Assembly (NCBI GenBank): GCA_050944355.1
Contig: JBMNQX010000001.1
Span: 1-64,000 of the forward strand
Length of the DNA stretch: 64,000 nucleotides
Direction of reading: 5' to 3'
DNA from: UBA4285 sp050944355
GTDB taxonomy: Bacteria > Bacillota > Clostridia > Lachnospirales > Lachnospiraceae
Part shown: piece after piece, positions 34,716-43,989 of the stretch
How positions within the stretch are numbered: position 1 is the stretch's first letter
How the letters are laid out: every line of letters begins with the position of its first letter
Made by a program: the position numbers and the translations under genes
Notes under the pieces: generated by a model
The model's database searches: none
The model's input: the letters and a program-made list of their open reading frames with translations, nothing else
What the model was told of the DNA's origin: nothing

Positions 34716-36341
34716 ATGACTGGAGAAAGAAATTTTGAAAGGGATTGTTACGGGATGCCGGTCAGCGGGTTTCATATCCTGGACCTGAGCTCTGAGAAGC
34801 CATTTGTCAGGAAGGTTTCCCGGAATCTGTGTGAGATGACGGGGTATTCCGAGGAGTTTTTCACAGAGCAGAACGGATATGATCAGCTGATCGTGCCGGC
34901 GGACAGAGGCAGGTACGCGGCGTTTCTGAAGACGGTGCAGGACACCGGAGAACAGAAAAGCGAGTGGTACCGGATTGTCTGCGCAGACGGCCGGGTAAAA
35001 TATGTAAATGACACGGTTGTGCCGGTGAGAACGCCAGACGGCGGTCTTGCCGGCTGTTCGTCTCTCTCTGACATCACAGGACTCAGGGAAAATGTCAGTC
35101 AGCCGGCGGAAGACTCGGATCAGTATTTAAGAGCGCTGACGGAAGTGTACGACAAGATATTCCGGTTTGACCAGGCGACAGATACGGTGACCTGCATCTA
35201 CAGCGGCGGATCTCCCCTGTTTTCGGCGTTTGAAAATGTGCCGATGAACACGGAGAGCGCGTCAGACCGCTGGATCCGGAATATGGTGCCGCCGGAAGAC
35301 CAGGCAAGGGTGACATCATACTTTATGTCGATGGGAAGACAGAGCACGCATGACGCGGGAAAGAAACCTGCCACGATTACGTATTCGGCGAGGTCATCCG
35401 ACGGACAGATCAAAAAATATACGGGCATTTTCCTCAAGATGACGGACAATATCAGTCTGTTCTGCTGCCGGGCGCTGTCCGAAGAGGCGCAGACGGAGAT
35501 GCTGAAGAAGCAGAATGCGTCGCTCACGGAGACGATGCATGAAATCCTGAGCCGTTTTACCGAGGGCATCGCGGCGTTTGAAATCACGCCGGGATGGGGC
35601 GTCAAGCCGTTGTACGTCAGTGAAAATATATGGAAATATTTCGGCGTGAGCCAGGAAGAATGGATGGAACTCATGGAAAAAGAGACGCCCATGCCGGAAT
35701 TTGTCGCGAAGAGCCACGCGGATATTTCCGAGTTCGCGGATCTGCTGACGACAGGCGAGCACACGTTCACCTATCTGGACGTGAACGAAAACCGCATGCG
35801 CAGGCTGCGGGCCGTCTGCTCCCAGAAAAGTCAGGGGAGTACGCCGCGGTTTGTCCTGCTGTACAATCTCGATGAAAAAGAAGAGGAAAAGCCGGCAGGG
35901 CCGGAGCAGCACCCGAAAGTGTTTATCCGGACGTTCGGGTATTTTGATGTGTTTGTCGGTGAGAAACCGGTGGCGTTCCACAACCGCAAGGCAAAGGAAC
36001 TGCTGGCGCTTCTCACGGACCGGCGCGGCGGCTTTGTCACAAGCGAAGAGGCCGTCGGGTTCCTCTGGGAGGACGAGCCGGTGACTTCGGTGACGCTTGC
36101 GCGGTACCGCAAAGCAGCCATGCGGCTGAAGAACACTCTGGAGGCGTATGGCATCGGCGATATTGTGGAGGTGTCCGCGGGCAGCCGGAGGCTGGTGCCG
36201 GAAAAAGTGCGCTGCGATCTGTACGACTATTTGTCGGGCAATCCGCGCTATGCTTCTCTGTTCAAGGGTGTTTATCTGCAGAATTACAGCTGGGGCGAGG
36301 TGACGCTCGCGGAACTGACCGGGAAAATGCTGGAAATCTGA
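34716..36341 (+). CDS. PAS-domain protein with C-terminal winged-helix DNA-binding domain
   Basis: A 541-residue cytoplasmic regulator. Residues 1-110 are a PAS domain ('LCEMTGYSEEFF', 'YRIVCADGRVKYVNDTVVPV'), and about 125-395 contain two further PAS-like blocks ('YDKIFRFDQATDTVTCIYSG' and 'ITPGWGVKPLYVSENIWKYF'). From about 405 a winged-helix domain of the BTAD/SARP-associated OmpR-like type follows ('FIRTFGYFDVFVGEKPVAFH', 'RKAKELLALLTDRRGGFVT', 'ARYRKAAMRLKNTLEAYGI'). There is no kinase or receiver domain, so sensing and DNA binding are in one chain. ATG 34716 follows AAAGGAGG. Ligand and targets are unknown; the fab operon upstream and the MATE gene opposite are candidates. Confidence 0.8.
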   Translation: MTGERNFERDCYGMPVSGFHILDLSSEKPFVRKVSRNLCEMTGYSEEFFTEQNGYDQLIVPADRGRYAAFLKTVQDTGEQKSEWYRIVCADGRVKYVNDTVVPVRTPDGGLAGCSSLSDITGLRENVSQPAEDSDQYLRALTEVYDKIFRFDQATDTVTCIYSGGSPLFSAFENVPMNTESASDRWIRNMVPPEDQARVTSYFMSMGRQSTHDAGKKPATITYSARSSDGQIKKYTGIFLKMTDNISLFCCRALSEEAQTEMLKKQNASLTETMHEILSRFTEGIAAFEITPGWGVKPLYVSENIWKYFGVSQEEWMELMEKETPMPEFVAKSHADISEFADLLTTGEHTFTYLDVNENRMRRLRAVCSQKSQGSTPRFVLLYNLDEKEEEKPAGPEQHPKVFIRTFGYFDVFVGEKPVAFHNRKAKELLALLTDRRGGFVTSEEAVGFLWEDEPVTSVTLARYRKAAMRLKNTLEAYGIGDIVEVSAGSRRLVPEKVRCDLYDYLSGNPRYASLFKGVYLQNYSWGEVTLAELTGKMLEI

Positions 36342-36370
36342 CAACTCCTGACAGATATACAGAAGTGCTG

Positions 36371-37771
36371 TCAGATGACAGAGTGCTTCAGCCAGCGGCC
36401 GGAAAAATACCGGATGGTGAAGATGACGCCGCGGCAGCCCCAGTCCATGAACATGCCGATCCAGACGGCGACAGCTCCGATTCCGACGACACGGATGAGG
36501 ATCGTCGTCACCATCACGCGGCAGATCCACATCGTGCAGCTGGCCGCGATCATGCTGAAGCGCACGTCGCCGGCTGCGCGCATCGCGTTGGCCGGGGTGA
36601 AAGACGGAACCCAGATGATTGGTTTGACGATGGTGATGAGAAGCGTCATGCGCAGACAAAGATCCCGGGCGTCGGGCTCCATGCCTGCCAGATATGTGAC
36701 GGGGCCGGCGATCGCGAAGACGAACAGACAGTTCACCAGCAGCGCGATAAAGGCCATGCGGCAGATTCGAGCCGTGAAATATTTGGCTTCTTCGACTTTT
36801 CCGGATCCGAGGCACTGACCGACGACAGTCATGAGTCCGGTTCCGATGGCGACAGGCGCCATTCCGTTGAGCGTCTCAAATATGACGGTCATGGCCTGCG
36901 CGGCGATCTGAGTCGTGCCGAGCGTCGAGACACTCGACTGAATGGCCAGTTTGCCGAACTGAAACATTCCGTTTTCGATGGCGGACGGGATGCCGATATT
37001 GAAAACTTTCTTTATTATTCTGAAATTCGGGCGCACGGCGTAGCGGCGGACGACAATCGGCTTCGTGTCACGCCGCAGCGCGATAAAAATCCAGACACAG
37101 CAGAATATCCGGGCGAGAAGTGTTGAGAGCGCCGCTCCGGCGATTCCCATGCCCATGACGTACATGAAGAGCGCGTTGCCCGCGATGTTCATGCAGTTAG
37201 AGCACACGCCGACAATGGTCGGAAAGCGCGATTCGCCGCCCGCGCGGTAGAATGCCGCGCCGGTGGAGAACAGAGCGATGAACGGAAATGACGCGGACGT
37301 GTAGCTGAAGTATATGACGGCGTCCGTCATGACCTCCGGTTCGACCGCGCCGAACACCAGGCTCAGGAGCGGCCGGTTCGCAAGAAAACAGACAAGACCT
37401 GTCGCACCGGAAAGAAACGCGATTGACAGCACGATCTGCTGCGCGGCCTCGTTCGCGGCCCTGAGGTCTTTTGCGCCGATGTAGTGGGAACAGATGATGG
37501 TGGCACCCGCGGCAAATGCCGAGAACACCTGGATGACGAGCACATTTATGGAATCTGCCAGCGAGACGGCGGAAAGCGCGGCGCTCCCGAGATTGGAAAC
37601 CATCATGCTGTCGACCATGCCCATCAGAGATTCAAGCAGCGTCTGGATGATAAGCGGAATCATCAGAGCTTTCAGAGCTTCCGTGGAAAATGTGAGATGA
37701 TCAAAGTCGATCTTTGATGCGTCATACAGATGGCTTGTTATGGCGTTTTTCCATGTGGAAACAGATTTCAT
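36371..37771 (-). CDS. MATE family efflux transporter
   Basis: The only - strand gene. A 466-residue, twelve-helix MATE protein with 'LIIQTLLESLMGMVDSMMVS' in repeat 1, 'GATIICSHYIGAKDLRAANE' and, in repeat 2, 'APVAIGTGLMTVVGQCLGSG'. The start at 37771 is chosen because AAAGGAGA lies just before it; seven more codons are open upstream. It is convergent with the PAS regulator gene and divergent from fumC. A short inverted repeat CTGACAG/CTGTCAG (36348-36374) lies where the two convergent genes meet. I see no convincing promoter in front of it. Confidence 0.93.
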   Translation of the reverse strand: MKSVSTWKNAITSHLYDASKIDFDHLTFSTEALKALMIPLIIQTLLESLMGMVDSMMVSNLGSAALSAVSLADSINVLVIQVFSAFAAGATIICSHYIGAKDLRAANEAAQQIVLSIAFLSGATGLVCFLANRPLLSLVFGAVEPEVMTDAVIYFSYTSASFPFIALFSTGAAFYRAGGESRFPTIVGVCSNCMNIAGNALFMYVMGMGIAGAALSTLLARIFCCVWIFIALRRDTKPIVVRRYAVRPNFRIIKKVFNIGIPSAIENGMFQFGKLAIQSSVSTLGTTQIAAQAMTVIFETLNGMAPVAIGTGLMTVVGQCLGSGKVEEAKYFTARICRMAFIALLVNCLFVFAIAGPVTYLAGMEPDARDLCLRMTLLITIVKPIIWVPSFTPANAMRAAGDVRFSMIAASCTMWICRVMVTTILIRVVGIGAVAVWIGMFMDWGCRGVIFTIRYFSGRWLKHSVI

Positions 37772-37887
37772 GAGAGTCTCCTTTTTTCGCAACAGATGTA
37801 TTCTCTCTCATTTGCCGCGGAAATTCCAGTATTTGTAAAGAGCAAGTGCTGAGTTTATGATTTTCGTAAAATATTGCGCGGAAAGAT

Positions 37888-37916
37888 TGACAAATAATTA
37901 ACTATGTTCTATATTG
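37888..37916 (+). promoter_or_regulatory. strong promoter of the fumC-hdr-flx-frd-mdh operon
   Basis: TTGACA (37888-37893), exactly 17 bases, TATATT (37911-37916). The leader of about 75 bases has a small hairpin CCTGTT/AACAGG (37920-37943) before the fumC ribosome site. Confidence 0.85.
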
Positions 37917-37998
37917 AAACCTGTTGTAGAAAGCTGAACAGGAGTTTGAGCGGAAAAGGCGGGTTAGAGAGCCTTACCGTCAGGATTTGGAGGTTGAA

Positions 37999-39375
37999 AT
38001 GGAATACCGCATCGAACATGATTCCATGGGTGAGGTCAGGGTGCCGGCGGATCATTGCTGGGGCGCACAGACCGAGAGAAGTCATGAGAATTTCCAGATC
38101 GGCGTCGGGATTGAGACAATGCCGGGAGAGATCATTCATGCATTCGGGATTCTGAAGAAGGCGGCAGCGGAGGCGAATCACGAGCTGAAGCCGGACAAGA
38201 TGACGGACGAAAAACTTGACGCGATCGAAAAAGCGGCGGACAAGGTCATTAACGGAGAGCTGAACAGCGAGTTTCCGCTTGTTGTGTGGCAGACCGGGTC
38301 CGGCACACAGTCCAATATGAATGCCAACGAAGTAATCGCCAATGTGGGGAATTCCATTGCGGGAAAGAAACTTCTGCATCCGAACGACGACGTGAACATG
38401 AGCCAGTCGAGCAACGACACGTTTCCGACGGCCATGCATATCTCCGCGGTTCTGGCGCTCGAGGACAAGCTGATTCCGGCTGCGCAGGAACTGATTGAGA
38501 CGTTTCTGCAGCTTGAGCGCGACAACAAGGGCATCGTGAAGTCCGGCAGAACTCATCTGCAGGATGCGGTTCCGATTGCTTTCTCACAGGAAATCAGCGG
38601 GTGGAGAAGTTCTCTCGAGCGCGATGTCGAGCTCGTCAGGATGGCAGTTGAGCCGCTGAAGAGCCTTGCGCTGGGCGGCACGGCAGTCGGCACCGGTCTG
38701 AACGCGCCGAAGGGATTTGACAGGCTTGTCGCCGAAAAGGTTTCCGCTCTGACAGGCCGGACATTCCGCACGGCCGAAAACAAGTTCCACGCCCTGACAT
38801 CCAAGGATGAAATTGTTTTCGCGCACGGCGCTGTCAAGGCAATGGCCGCGGATATGATGAAGATCGCCAACGACGTGAGATGGCTCGCCTCCGGTCCGAG
38901 AGACGGCCTCGGCGAGATCACGATTCCCGCCAACGAGCCGGGCTCGTCCATCATGCCGGGCAAGGTCAACCCGACACAGTGTGAGCAGGTCACGATGGTG
39001 GCGGTACAGATCGTCGGCAATGACACGGCCATCGGCATGGCGGCGACACAGGGCAACTTCGAGCTGAACGTGTTCATGCCGGTCATCGCCTACAATTTTC
39101 AGCAGTCCGTGCGGATTCTCTCGGAGTCCATCCGCTCATTCAATAAGAACTGCGCGGTCGGCATCAAGGCGAACAAAGACAAGATGCATGACAACCTGTA
39201 CAATTCTCTGATGCTCGTCACGGCCCTGAATCCGTACATCGGGTATGAGAAGGCCGCCAAGACGAGCCAGCTGGCATTCAAAGAGAATATTTCTCTGAAA
39301 GAAGCCTGCGTGAAACTCGGCTTCCTGAGCGCGGAAGAATTTGACAAGGTCTTCCATCCGGAACAGATGGTCTGA
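37999..39375 (+). CDS. fumC: fumarate hydratase, class II
   Basis: Interconverts malate and fumarate, oxygen-stable and metal-free. The 458-residue enzyme has the superfamily signature 'GSSIMPGKVNPTQCE', 'SGRTHLQDAVPIAFSQE', 'QSSNDTFPTAMHI' and 'TGSGTQSNMNANEV'. ATG 37999 follows GGAGG. It heads an eleven-gene operon that also encodes fumarate reductase and a malate-type dehydrogenase, so in this context it most likely works from malate to fumarate. Aspartase is excluded by the substrate-loop pattern and the context. Confidence 0.95.
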   Translation: MEYRIEHDSMGEVRVPADHCWGAQTERSHENFQIGVGIETMPGEIIHAFGILKKAAAEANHELKPDKMTDEKLDAIEKAADKVINGELNSEFPLVVWQTGSGTQSNMNANEVIANVGNSIAGKKLLHPNDDVNMSQSSNDTFPTAMHISAVLALEDKLIPAAQELIETFLQLERDNKGIVKSGRTHLQDAVPIAFSQEISGWRSSLERDVELVRMAVEPLKSLALGGTAVGTGLNAPKGFDRLVAEKVSALTGRTFRTAENKFHALTSKDEIVFAHGAVKAMAADMMKIANDVRWLASGPRDGLGEITIPANEPGSSIMPGKVNPTQCEQVTMVAVQIVGNDTAIGMAATQGNFELNVFMPVIAYNFQQSVRILSESIRSFNKNCAVGIKANKDKMHDNLYNSLMLVTALNPYIGYEKAAKTSQLAFKENISLKEACVKLGFLSAEEFDKVFHPEQMV

Positions 39376-39392
39376 CAAGAAAGGCATGACAG

Positions 39393-40187
39393 ATGGTTTA
39401 CAACTATTTTCCAGGCTGTACGTTGAAGGAGAAAGCAAAAGATCTCGACAAATGGGGCAGAGACTGCGCCGAGGCGCTCGGCGTTCCGCTCACCGAGATT
39501 CCGGACTGGCAGTGCTGCGGCGGCGAGTACCCGTTGTCAAAAGATGAAATCGCCATCCGGCTTTCCTCAGTGCGTGCGCTGATGTATGCCAGAGACAACG
39601 GCGGCACTCTGGTGACGCTCTGCTCTGCCTGCCACAACGTACTGAAACAGACAAATTACGACATAGTGGAAGATGAAAACTTCAGCCTGAAGGTCAACAA
39701 TTATATGGCTCAGGAGCATCTGGAGTACCACGGTGAGACGAAAGTTCTTCACTACCTCGAACTTCTCAGGGATGTCGTCGGATTTGACAACGTGAAGAAA
39801 GCCGTGAAAAAACCGCTCACAGGTCAGAAGATCGGCGCATACTACGGATGCCTTCTTCTTCGCCCCGGCAAAAAGATGGCCATGGACAATCCGGAGAACC
39901 CGAGAATCATGGAGGACATGCTCGCGGCTATCGGGGCCACGCCGGTTGTCTATGCGCAGAGAAACGAGTGCTGCGGCGGATATCTGGCACTGGAGGACAG
40001 CTCTCTTCCGGAAAAGCGCGTGACCAGAATTCTTGAAAACGCGAAAGCTCAGGGCGCGGACACAGTGATCACGGCCTGCCCGCTGTGCTATTACAATCTC
40101 AGAAAGTACAGCGGCAACATCGGCGTCGATGTGAGATATCTGACCGATGTTCTGGCTGAGGCGCTCGACGTCAAAAAGGAGGCCTGA
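39393..40187 (+). CDS. hdrB: heterodisulfide reductase subunit B-like protein
   Basis: A 264-residue protein with two complete CCG domains: C9, C41-C42-G, C77-x2-C80 and C153, C193-C194-G, C229-x2-C232. In methanogen HdrB these bind the two non-cubane [4Fe-4S] clusters that reduce disulfides. All ligands are present, so it should be active. In bacterial FlxABCD-HdrABC complexes it is the site where the high-potential electron acceptor reacts. It lies 17 bases after fumC and two bases before hdrC. Confidence 0.93.
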   Translation: MVYNYFPGCTLKEKAKDLDKWGRDCAEALGVPLTEIPDWQCCGGEYPLSKDEIAIRLSSVRALMYARDNGGTLVTLCSACHNVLKQTNYDIVEDENFSLKVNNYMAQEHLEYHGETKVLHYLELLRDVVGFDNVKKAVKKPLTGQKIGAYYGCLLLRPGKKMAMDNPENPRIMEDMLAAIGATPVVYAQRNECCGGYLALEDSSLPEKRVTRILENAKAQGADTVITACPLCYYNLRKYSGNIGVDVRYLTDVLAEALDVKKEA

Positions 40188-40189
40188 AG

Positions 40190-40582
40190 ATGGCATCGAA
40201 TTATACAGTGACGCCGGAGGAAATTCTGGCAATCAGCGGCGTCAATCCCCGCAAATGCATGAAGTGCGGCCGCTGCACGGCGACGTGCCCGGCATTTGAC
40301 GAGATGGAATATCATCCGCATCAGTTTGTGGCCATGGTCGAGAGCGGCCGGTTAGAGGAGCTGATGAACAGCAAGTCAATCTACCGCTGCCTGTCCTGCA
40401 TGGCCTGCATTGAGCGCTGCCCGAGACAGGTCGATCCGGCCCGTCTGATCGAGGCGGTGCGGCTGGCGGTTGAGAGAAAGCAGGGCGGAAATCATCTGAT
40501 TCCGGATCAGGTGCCGGAGCGGCTCGATCCTGATATGCCGCAGCAGCTTCTGGTTTCTGCTTACCGCAAGTACACGAAGTAA
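40190..40582 (+). CDS. hdrC: heterodisulfide reductase subunit C-like ferredoxin
   Basis: A 130-residue protein with two ferredoxin-type cluster motifs, 'CMKCGRCTATCP' and 'CLSCMACIERCP'. It passes electrons between the flavin subunit HdrA and HdrB. No membrane segment is present. Length and order agree with HdrC of soluble HdrABC complexes. Ribosome site AAGGAGG within the end of hdrB. Confidence 0.93.
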   Translation: MASNYTVTPEEILAISGVNPRKCMKCGRCTATCPAFDEMEYHPHQFVAMVESGRLEELMNSKSIYRCLSCMACIERCPRQVDPARLIEAVRLAVERKQGGNHLIPDQVPERLDPDMPQQLLVSAYRKYTK

Positions 40583-40593
40583 AGGAGAGGAAA

Positions 40594-42588
40594 ATGCAGA
40601 AAATTGGTGTTTTTGTCTGCCACTGCGGTACCAATATCGCCGGCACGGTTGATGTAGAAGCCGTCGCCGAAGCAGCGCGCCATGTCCCGGGCGTTGTCTA
40701 CGCGAAGGACTATACCTATATGTGCTCGCAGAGCGGCCAGGATATGATCCGGGATGCCGTCAAAGAGTATGGCCTGACCGGCGTGGTTGTCTGCTCCTGC
40801 TCTCCGAGAATGCACGAGAAGACATTCCGCAAAGCGGTAAACAGCGTCGGAATGAATCCGTATCTGCTTGAAATCGCAAATATCCGTGAGCAGTGCTCAT
40901 GGGTTCACAAGGACAAAGAGGAAGCGACGCAGAAGGCCATTTCCCTGATGAAGGCCGCCGTCGCAAAGGTTGAGCTGGACACGCCGCTTCAGGCCGGTGA
41001 GACGCCGGTGGTGAAGAGGGCGCTCGTCATCGGCGGCGGAATCGCCGGCATGCAGACGGCTCTTGACATCGCGGACGCCGGATACGAGGTCGATATCGTC
41101 GAGAAAAATCCGACGATCGGCGGAAAGATGGCACAGCTCGACAAGACGTTTCCGACGCTGGACTGCTCGTCCTGCATCGTCACCCCGAAGATGGTTGACG
41201 TGGGACAGAATGAAAAGATTCACATCTATTCCTACAGCGAAGTGGAGGATGTCAGAGGGTTTGTCGGAAACTTCCACGTGACCATCAAGAGAAAGGCCAG
41301 ATACGTGGATGAGACCAAGTGCACAGGCTGCGGCCTCTGCACAGAAAAGTGCCCGATGAAAACGGTGCCGAACGAGTTCAATTTAGGGCTCGACAACCGC
41401 ACGGCGATTTATATCCCGTTTGCCCAGGCTGTGCCGAAGGTCGCGACTATTGACCCGAATTACTGCCTGAAGCTGAACAAGGGCGTGTGCGGCCTTTGCT
41501 CGAAAGTCTGCGGCGTCGGCGCCATCAATTACGACGACAAAGACAGGGAAATCGAAGTCGACTACGGCGCCATCGTGGCGGCGACCGGCTACGAAATCAT
41601 GGATGTCAGCAAATATGACGAGTATGCGTATTCTCAGAGCCCTGACGTCGTCACTTCTCTTGAATATGAACGTCTCATGAACGCAGCCGGACCGACGGGC
41701 GGCGAACTGCTTCGCCCGTCTGATCACAAGCGGCCTAAGACGATCGTGTTTGTACAGTGTGTCGGTTCGCGTGAATGCGACACGACGCGCGGCGGCAAGC
41801 CGTACTGCTCGAAGATCTGCTGCATGTACACGGCCAAGCACGCCATGCTGACGAAGGACCACTATCCGGACACGGATATCTACGTTTTCTACATCGACGT
41901 CCGCACGCCCGGCAAGAATTTCGATGAGTTTTACCGCCGGGCAGTGGAGCAGTATGGCGTCCACTACATCAAAGGTGCCGTTGGCAAGGTCACTCCGGAG
42001 AACGGAAAGCTGATCGTGCAGGCGTCTGATCTGCTGATGAATGAGCAGCTGACCATCAATGCCGACATGGTTGTGCTGGCGGCGGCCATCGAGCCGAGCC
42101 ACAGTGCGAGACACCTGGCGACGATGCTCACGGCTTCCATGGACACGAACGACTGGTTCACGGAAGCGCACCCGAAGCTCCGCCCGGTTGAGAGCCCGAC
42201 GGCCGGCGTATTTCTTTCCGGCGTGTGCCAGGGGCCGAAGGATATTCCGGAGACGGTCGCACAGGCGGGCGCTGCGGCCAGCAAGGTCATCGGACTTCTC
42301 TCAAAGGACAAGCTTGCCGGCAATCCGTGCGTGGCTCATTCCGATGAAATGATGTGCACCGGATGTTCGCAGTGCGCCGATGTCTGCCCGTACGGCGCAA
42401 TTACCTATGAGGAAAAGGAATTCCGCATGCCCGACCGCACGACGAAAGTCAGACGGGTTGCCCAGGTCAATCCGGCCGTCTGCCAGGGATGCGGTGCCTG
42501 CACCGTCACCTGCCCGAGCGGCGCGATGGATCTGAACGGATTCTCCAACAGTGAGATTATGGCGGAGGTAGATGCATTATGCAGATGA
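40594..42588 (+). CDS. hdrA: heterodisulfide reductase subunit A-like, bifurcating flavoprotein
   Basis: A 664-residue FAD protein, the electron-bifurcating core in Hdr complexes. An N-terminal domain with 'GVFVCHCGTNIAG' and 'VVCSCSPRMHEKTF' (about 1-135) is followed by a thioredoxin-reductase-like FAD domain from 'LVIGGGIAGMQTALDIADAG' (about 145). It has inserted cluster motifs 'CTGCGLCTEKCP' and 'CGLCSKVCG', and two C-terminal ferredoxin clusters 'CTGCSQCADVCP' and 'CQGCGACTVTCP' that can pass electrons to ferredoxin. It overlaps flxD by ten bases. Confidence 0.95.
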   Translation: MQKIGVFVCHCGTNIAGTVDVEAVAEAARHVPGVVYAKDYTYMCSQSGQDMIRDAVKEYGLTGVVVCSCSPRMHEKTFRKAVNSVGMNPYLLEIANIREQCSWVHKDKEEATQKAISLMKAAVAKVELDTPLQAGETPVVKRALVIGGGIAGMQTALDIADAGYEVDIVEKNPTIGGKMAQLDKTFPTLDCSSCIVTPKMVDVGQNEKIHIYSYSEVEDVRGFVGNFHVTIKRKARYVDETKCTGCGLCTEKCPMKTVPNEFNLGLDNRTAIYIPFAQAVPKVATIDPNYCLKLNKGVCGLCSKVCGVGAINYDDKDREIEVDYGAIVAATGYEIMDVSKYDEYAYSQSPDVVTSLEYERLMNAAGPTGGELLRPSDHKRPKTIVFVQCVGSRECDTTRGGKPYCSKICCMYTAKHAMLTKDHYPDTDIYVFYIDVRTPGKNFDEFYRRAVEQYGVHYIKGAVGKVTPENGKLIVQASDLLMNEQLTINADMVVLAAAIEPSHSARHLATMLTASMDTNDWFTEAHPKLRPVESPTAGVFLSGVCQGPKDIPETVAQAGAAASKVIGLLSKDKLAGNPCVAHSDEMMCTGCSQCADVCPYGAITYEEKEFRMPDRTTKVRRVAQVNPAVCQGCGACTVTCPSGAMDLNGFSNSEIMAEVDALCR

Positions 42589-43031
42589 CAAATGAGAATG
42601 AAACCTGGACGCCGAAAATCATCGCGTTCTGCTGCAACTGGTGCTCTTACTCCGGAGCGGATCTCGCGGGCACGAACCGCCTGAGTTACCCGGCGAATGT
42701 CAAGATCATCCGCGTTCCCTGTTCGTGCCGGATCAACCCGATGTTTATTCTGAGAGCCTATCAGCGCGGGGCGGACGGCGTGATCATCTGCGGCTGCCAT
42801 CCGGGAGACTGCCATTACATGACCGGAAACTACCACACGAGACGCCGCATGACACTTCTGTTCTCAATGCTCGATTACCTCGGGATTGAGAAGGAACGCA
42901 CGAGAGTCGAGTGGGTATCGGCGGCGGAAGGCCAGAGATTTGTCGATGTCATGAATGATTTTGTCGGACAGGTCACAAAGCTTGGACGCTGCAGAAGACT
43001 GGAGGATTTAAGATGCAGGACGAACTCATAA
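42579..43031 (+). CDS. flxD: MvhD/FlxD-like [2Fe-2S] connector protein
   Basis: A 150-residue protein of the MvhD family, with 'AFCCNWCSYSGAD', 'VPCSCRINPMF' and 'ICGCHPGDCHY'. In methanogens MvhD joins the hydrogenase to HdrA; in bacterial clusters the same family (FlxD) joins the NADH dehydrogenase module. No hydrogenase genes are here and flx genes follow, so the second role applies. It overlaps flxC by 19 bases. Confidence 0.92.
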   Translation: MQMTNENETWTPKIIAFCCNWCSYSGADLAGTNRLSYPANVKIIRVPCSCRINPMFILRAYQRGADGVIICGCHPGDCHYMTGNYHTRRRMTLLFSMLDYLGIEKERTRVEWVSAAEGQRFVDVMNDFVGQVTKLGRCRRLEDLRCRTNS

Positions 43032-43987
43032 AACGCGCCTGTGAGCTGCTCTCAGACGGAACCGTCAGCCGCGTTCTGGGCTGGTCGGCCGGTGATTTCT
43101 TCTACGACATCACGCCGACTGTTTTTGAGAGCGCAGAAGACGTCAGAAAGCATTTTGTCTACAACGATTTCTGCGGCGCGAATCTCTCCAAGTATCTGAT
43201 CGCCGAGTCGCAGAAAGAAGGAAAAATCGCCGTATTTCTGAAACCGTGCGACACATACAGCTTTAACCAGCTTATGACCGAGCACAGACTGAAGAGAGAG
43301 AATATCTACGTCATCGGCATTCCTTGCGACGGCAAGGTCAGCGCCGAGACGCTGCACGACGCCGGCATTCACGGAATTCTCGGCGTGAAAAAAGACGGCA
43401 GTGATCTTGCGTGCGAGACGGTTTACGGAGAGAAGAGAATCGCATTTGACAAGGCACAGGATGAGAGATGCTTAAACTGCAAGAGCCGTAAGCACGTCGT
43501 ATATGACGAGCTGATCGGCGAAGAGGGCGAAGTGCTCGATTCACACCGTTTCGACGAAGTCGAAAAGATCGAGGCCATGACGCCGGAAGAGCGCTTTAAG
43601 TTCTGGCAGGGTGAGCTTTCCCGCTGCATCCGCTGCAACGCGTGCCGCAATGTATGCCCGGCCTGCAACTGCGAGCTGTGCGTATTTGACAACCCGAAGT
43701 CCGGAGTCTTCTCAAAGGCGGCGTCAAATGACTTTGAGGACGCGAACTTCCACATCATCCGCGCGTTCCATGTGGCCGGCCGCTGCACGGACTGCGGAGA
43801 GTGTTCAAGAGTATGCCCGGAACACATTCCGCTGCATCTGCTGAACCGCAAATTTATCAAGGACATCAACACACTGTACGGCGATTATCAGGCCGGTGAA
43901 ACCGAAGGTCAGATGAGTCCGCTGTCCGCGTTCAGCGAAAGCCAGGACGCAGAGCCTTCCATCGTCCGGGAAGGAGGTATCCGCTGA
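43013..43987 (+). CDS. flxC: FlxC-like iron-sulfur subunit
   Basis: A 324-residue protein with an N-terminal domain like FrhB/formate dehydrogenase beta proteins ('VFLKPCDTYSFNQLM', 'VIGIPCDGKV'), a 'CLNCKSRKH' site, and two ferredoxin-type motifs: 'CIRCNACRNVCPACNCELC' and 'CTDCGECSRVCP'. It is one of the two Fe-S subunits carrying electrons from FlxA to FlxD. It follows GGAGG inside flxD. Assignment to FlxC rather than FlxB is by order and domain content. Confidence 0.85.
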   Translation: MQDELIKRACELLSDGTVSRVLGWSAGDFFYDITPTVFESAEDVRKHFVYNDFCGANLSKYLIAESQKEGKIAVFLKPCDTYSFNQLMTEHRLKRENIYVIGIPCDGKVSAETLHDAGIHGILGVKKDGSDLACETVYGEKRIAFDKAQDERCLNCKSRKHVVYDELIGEEGEVLDSHRFDEVEKIEAMTPEERFKFWQGELSRCIRCNACRNVCPACNCELCVFDNPKSGVFSKAASNDFEDANFHIIRAFHVAGRCTDCGECSRVCPEHIPLHLLNRKFIKDINTLYGDYQAGETEGQMSPLSAFSESQDAEPSIVREGGIR

Positions 43988-43989
43988 TG

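Noticed and set aside
35394..36815. 473-codon - strand open frame across the end of the PAS regulator and the MATE gene
   Set aside because: Covers the 3' parts of two real genes in a wrong frame; composition is Arg/His-rich with no domain.
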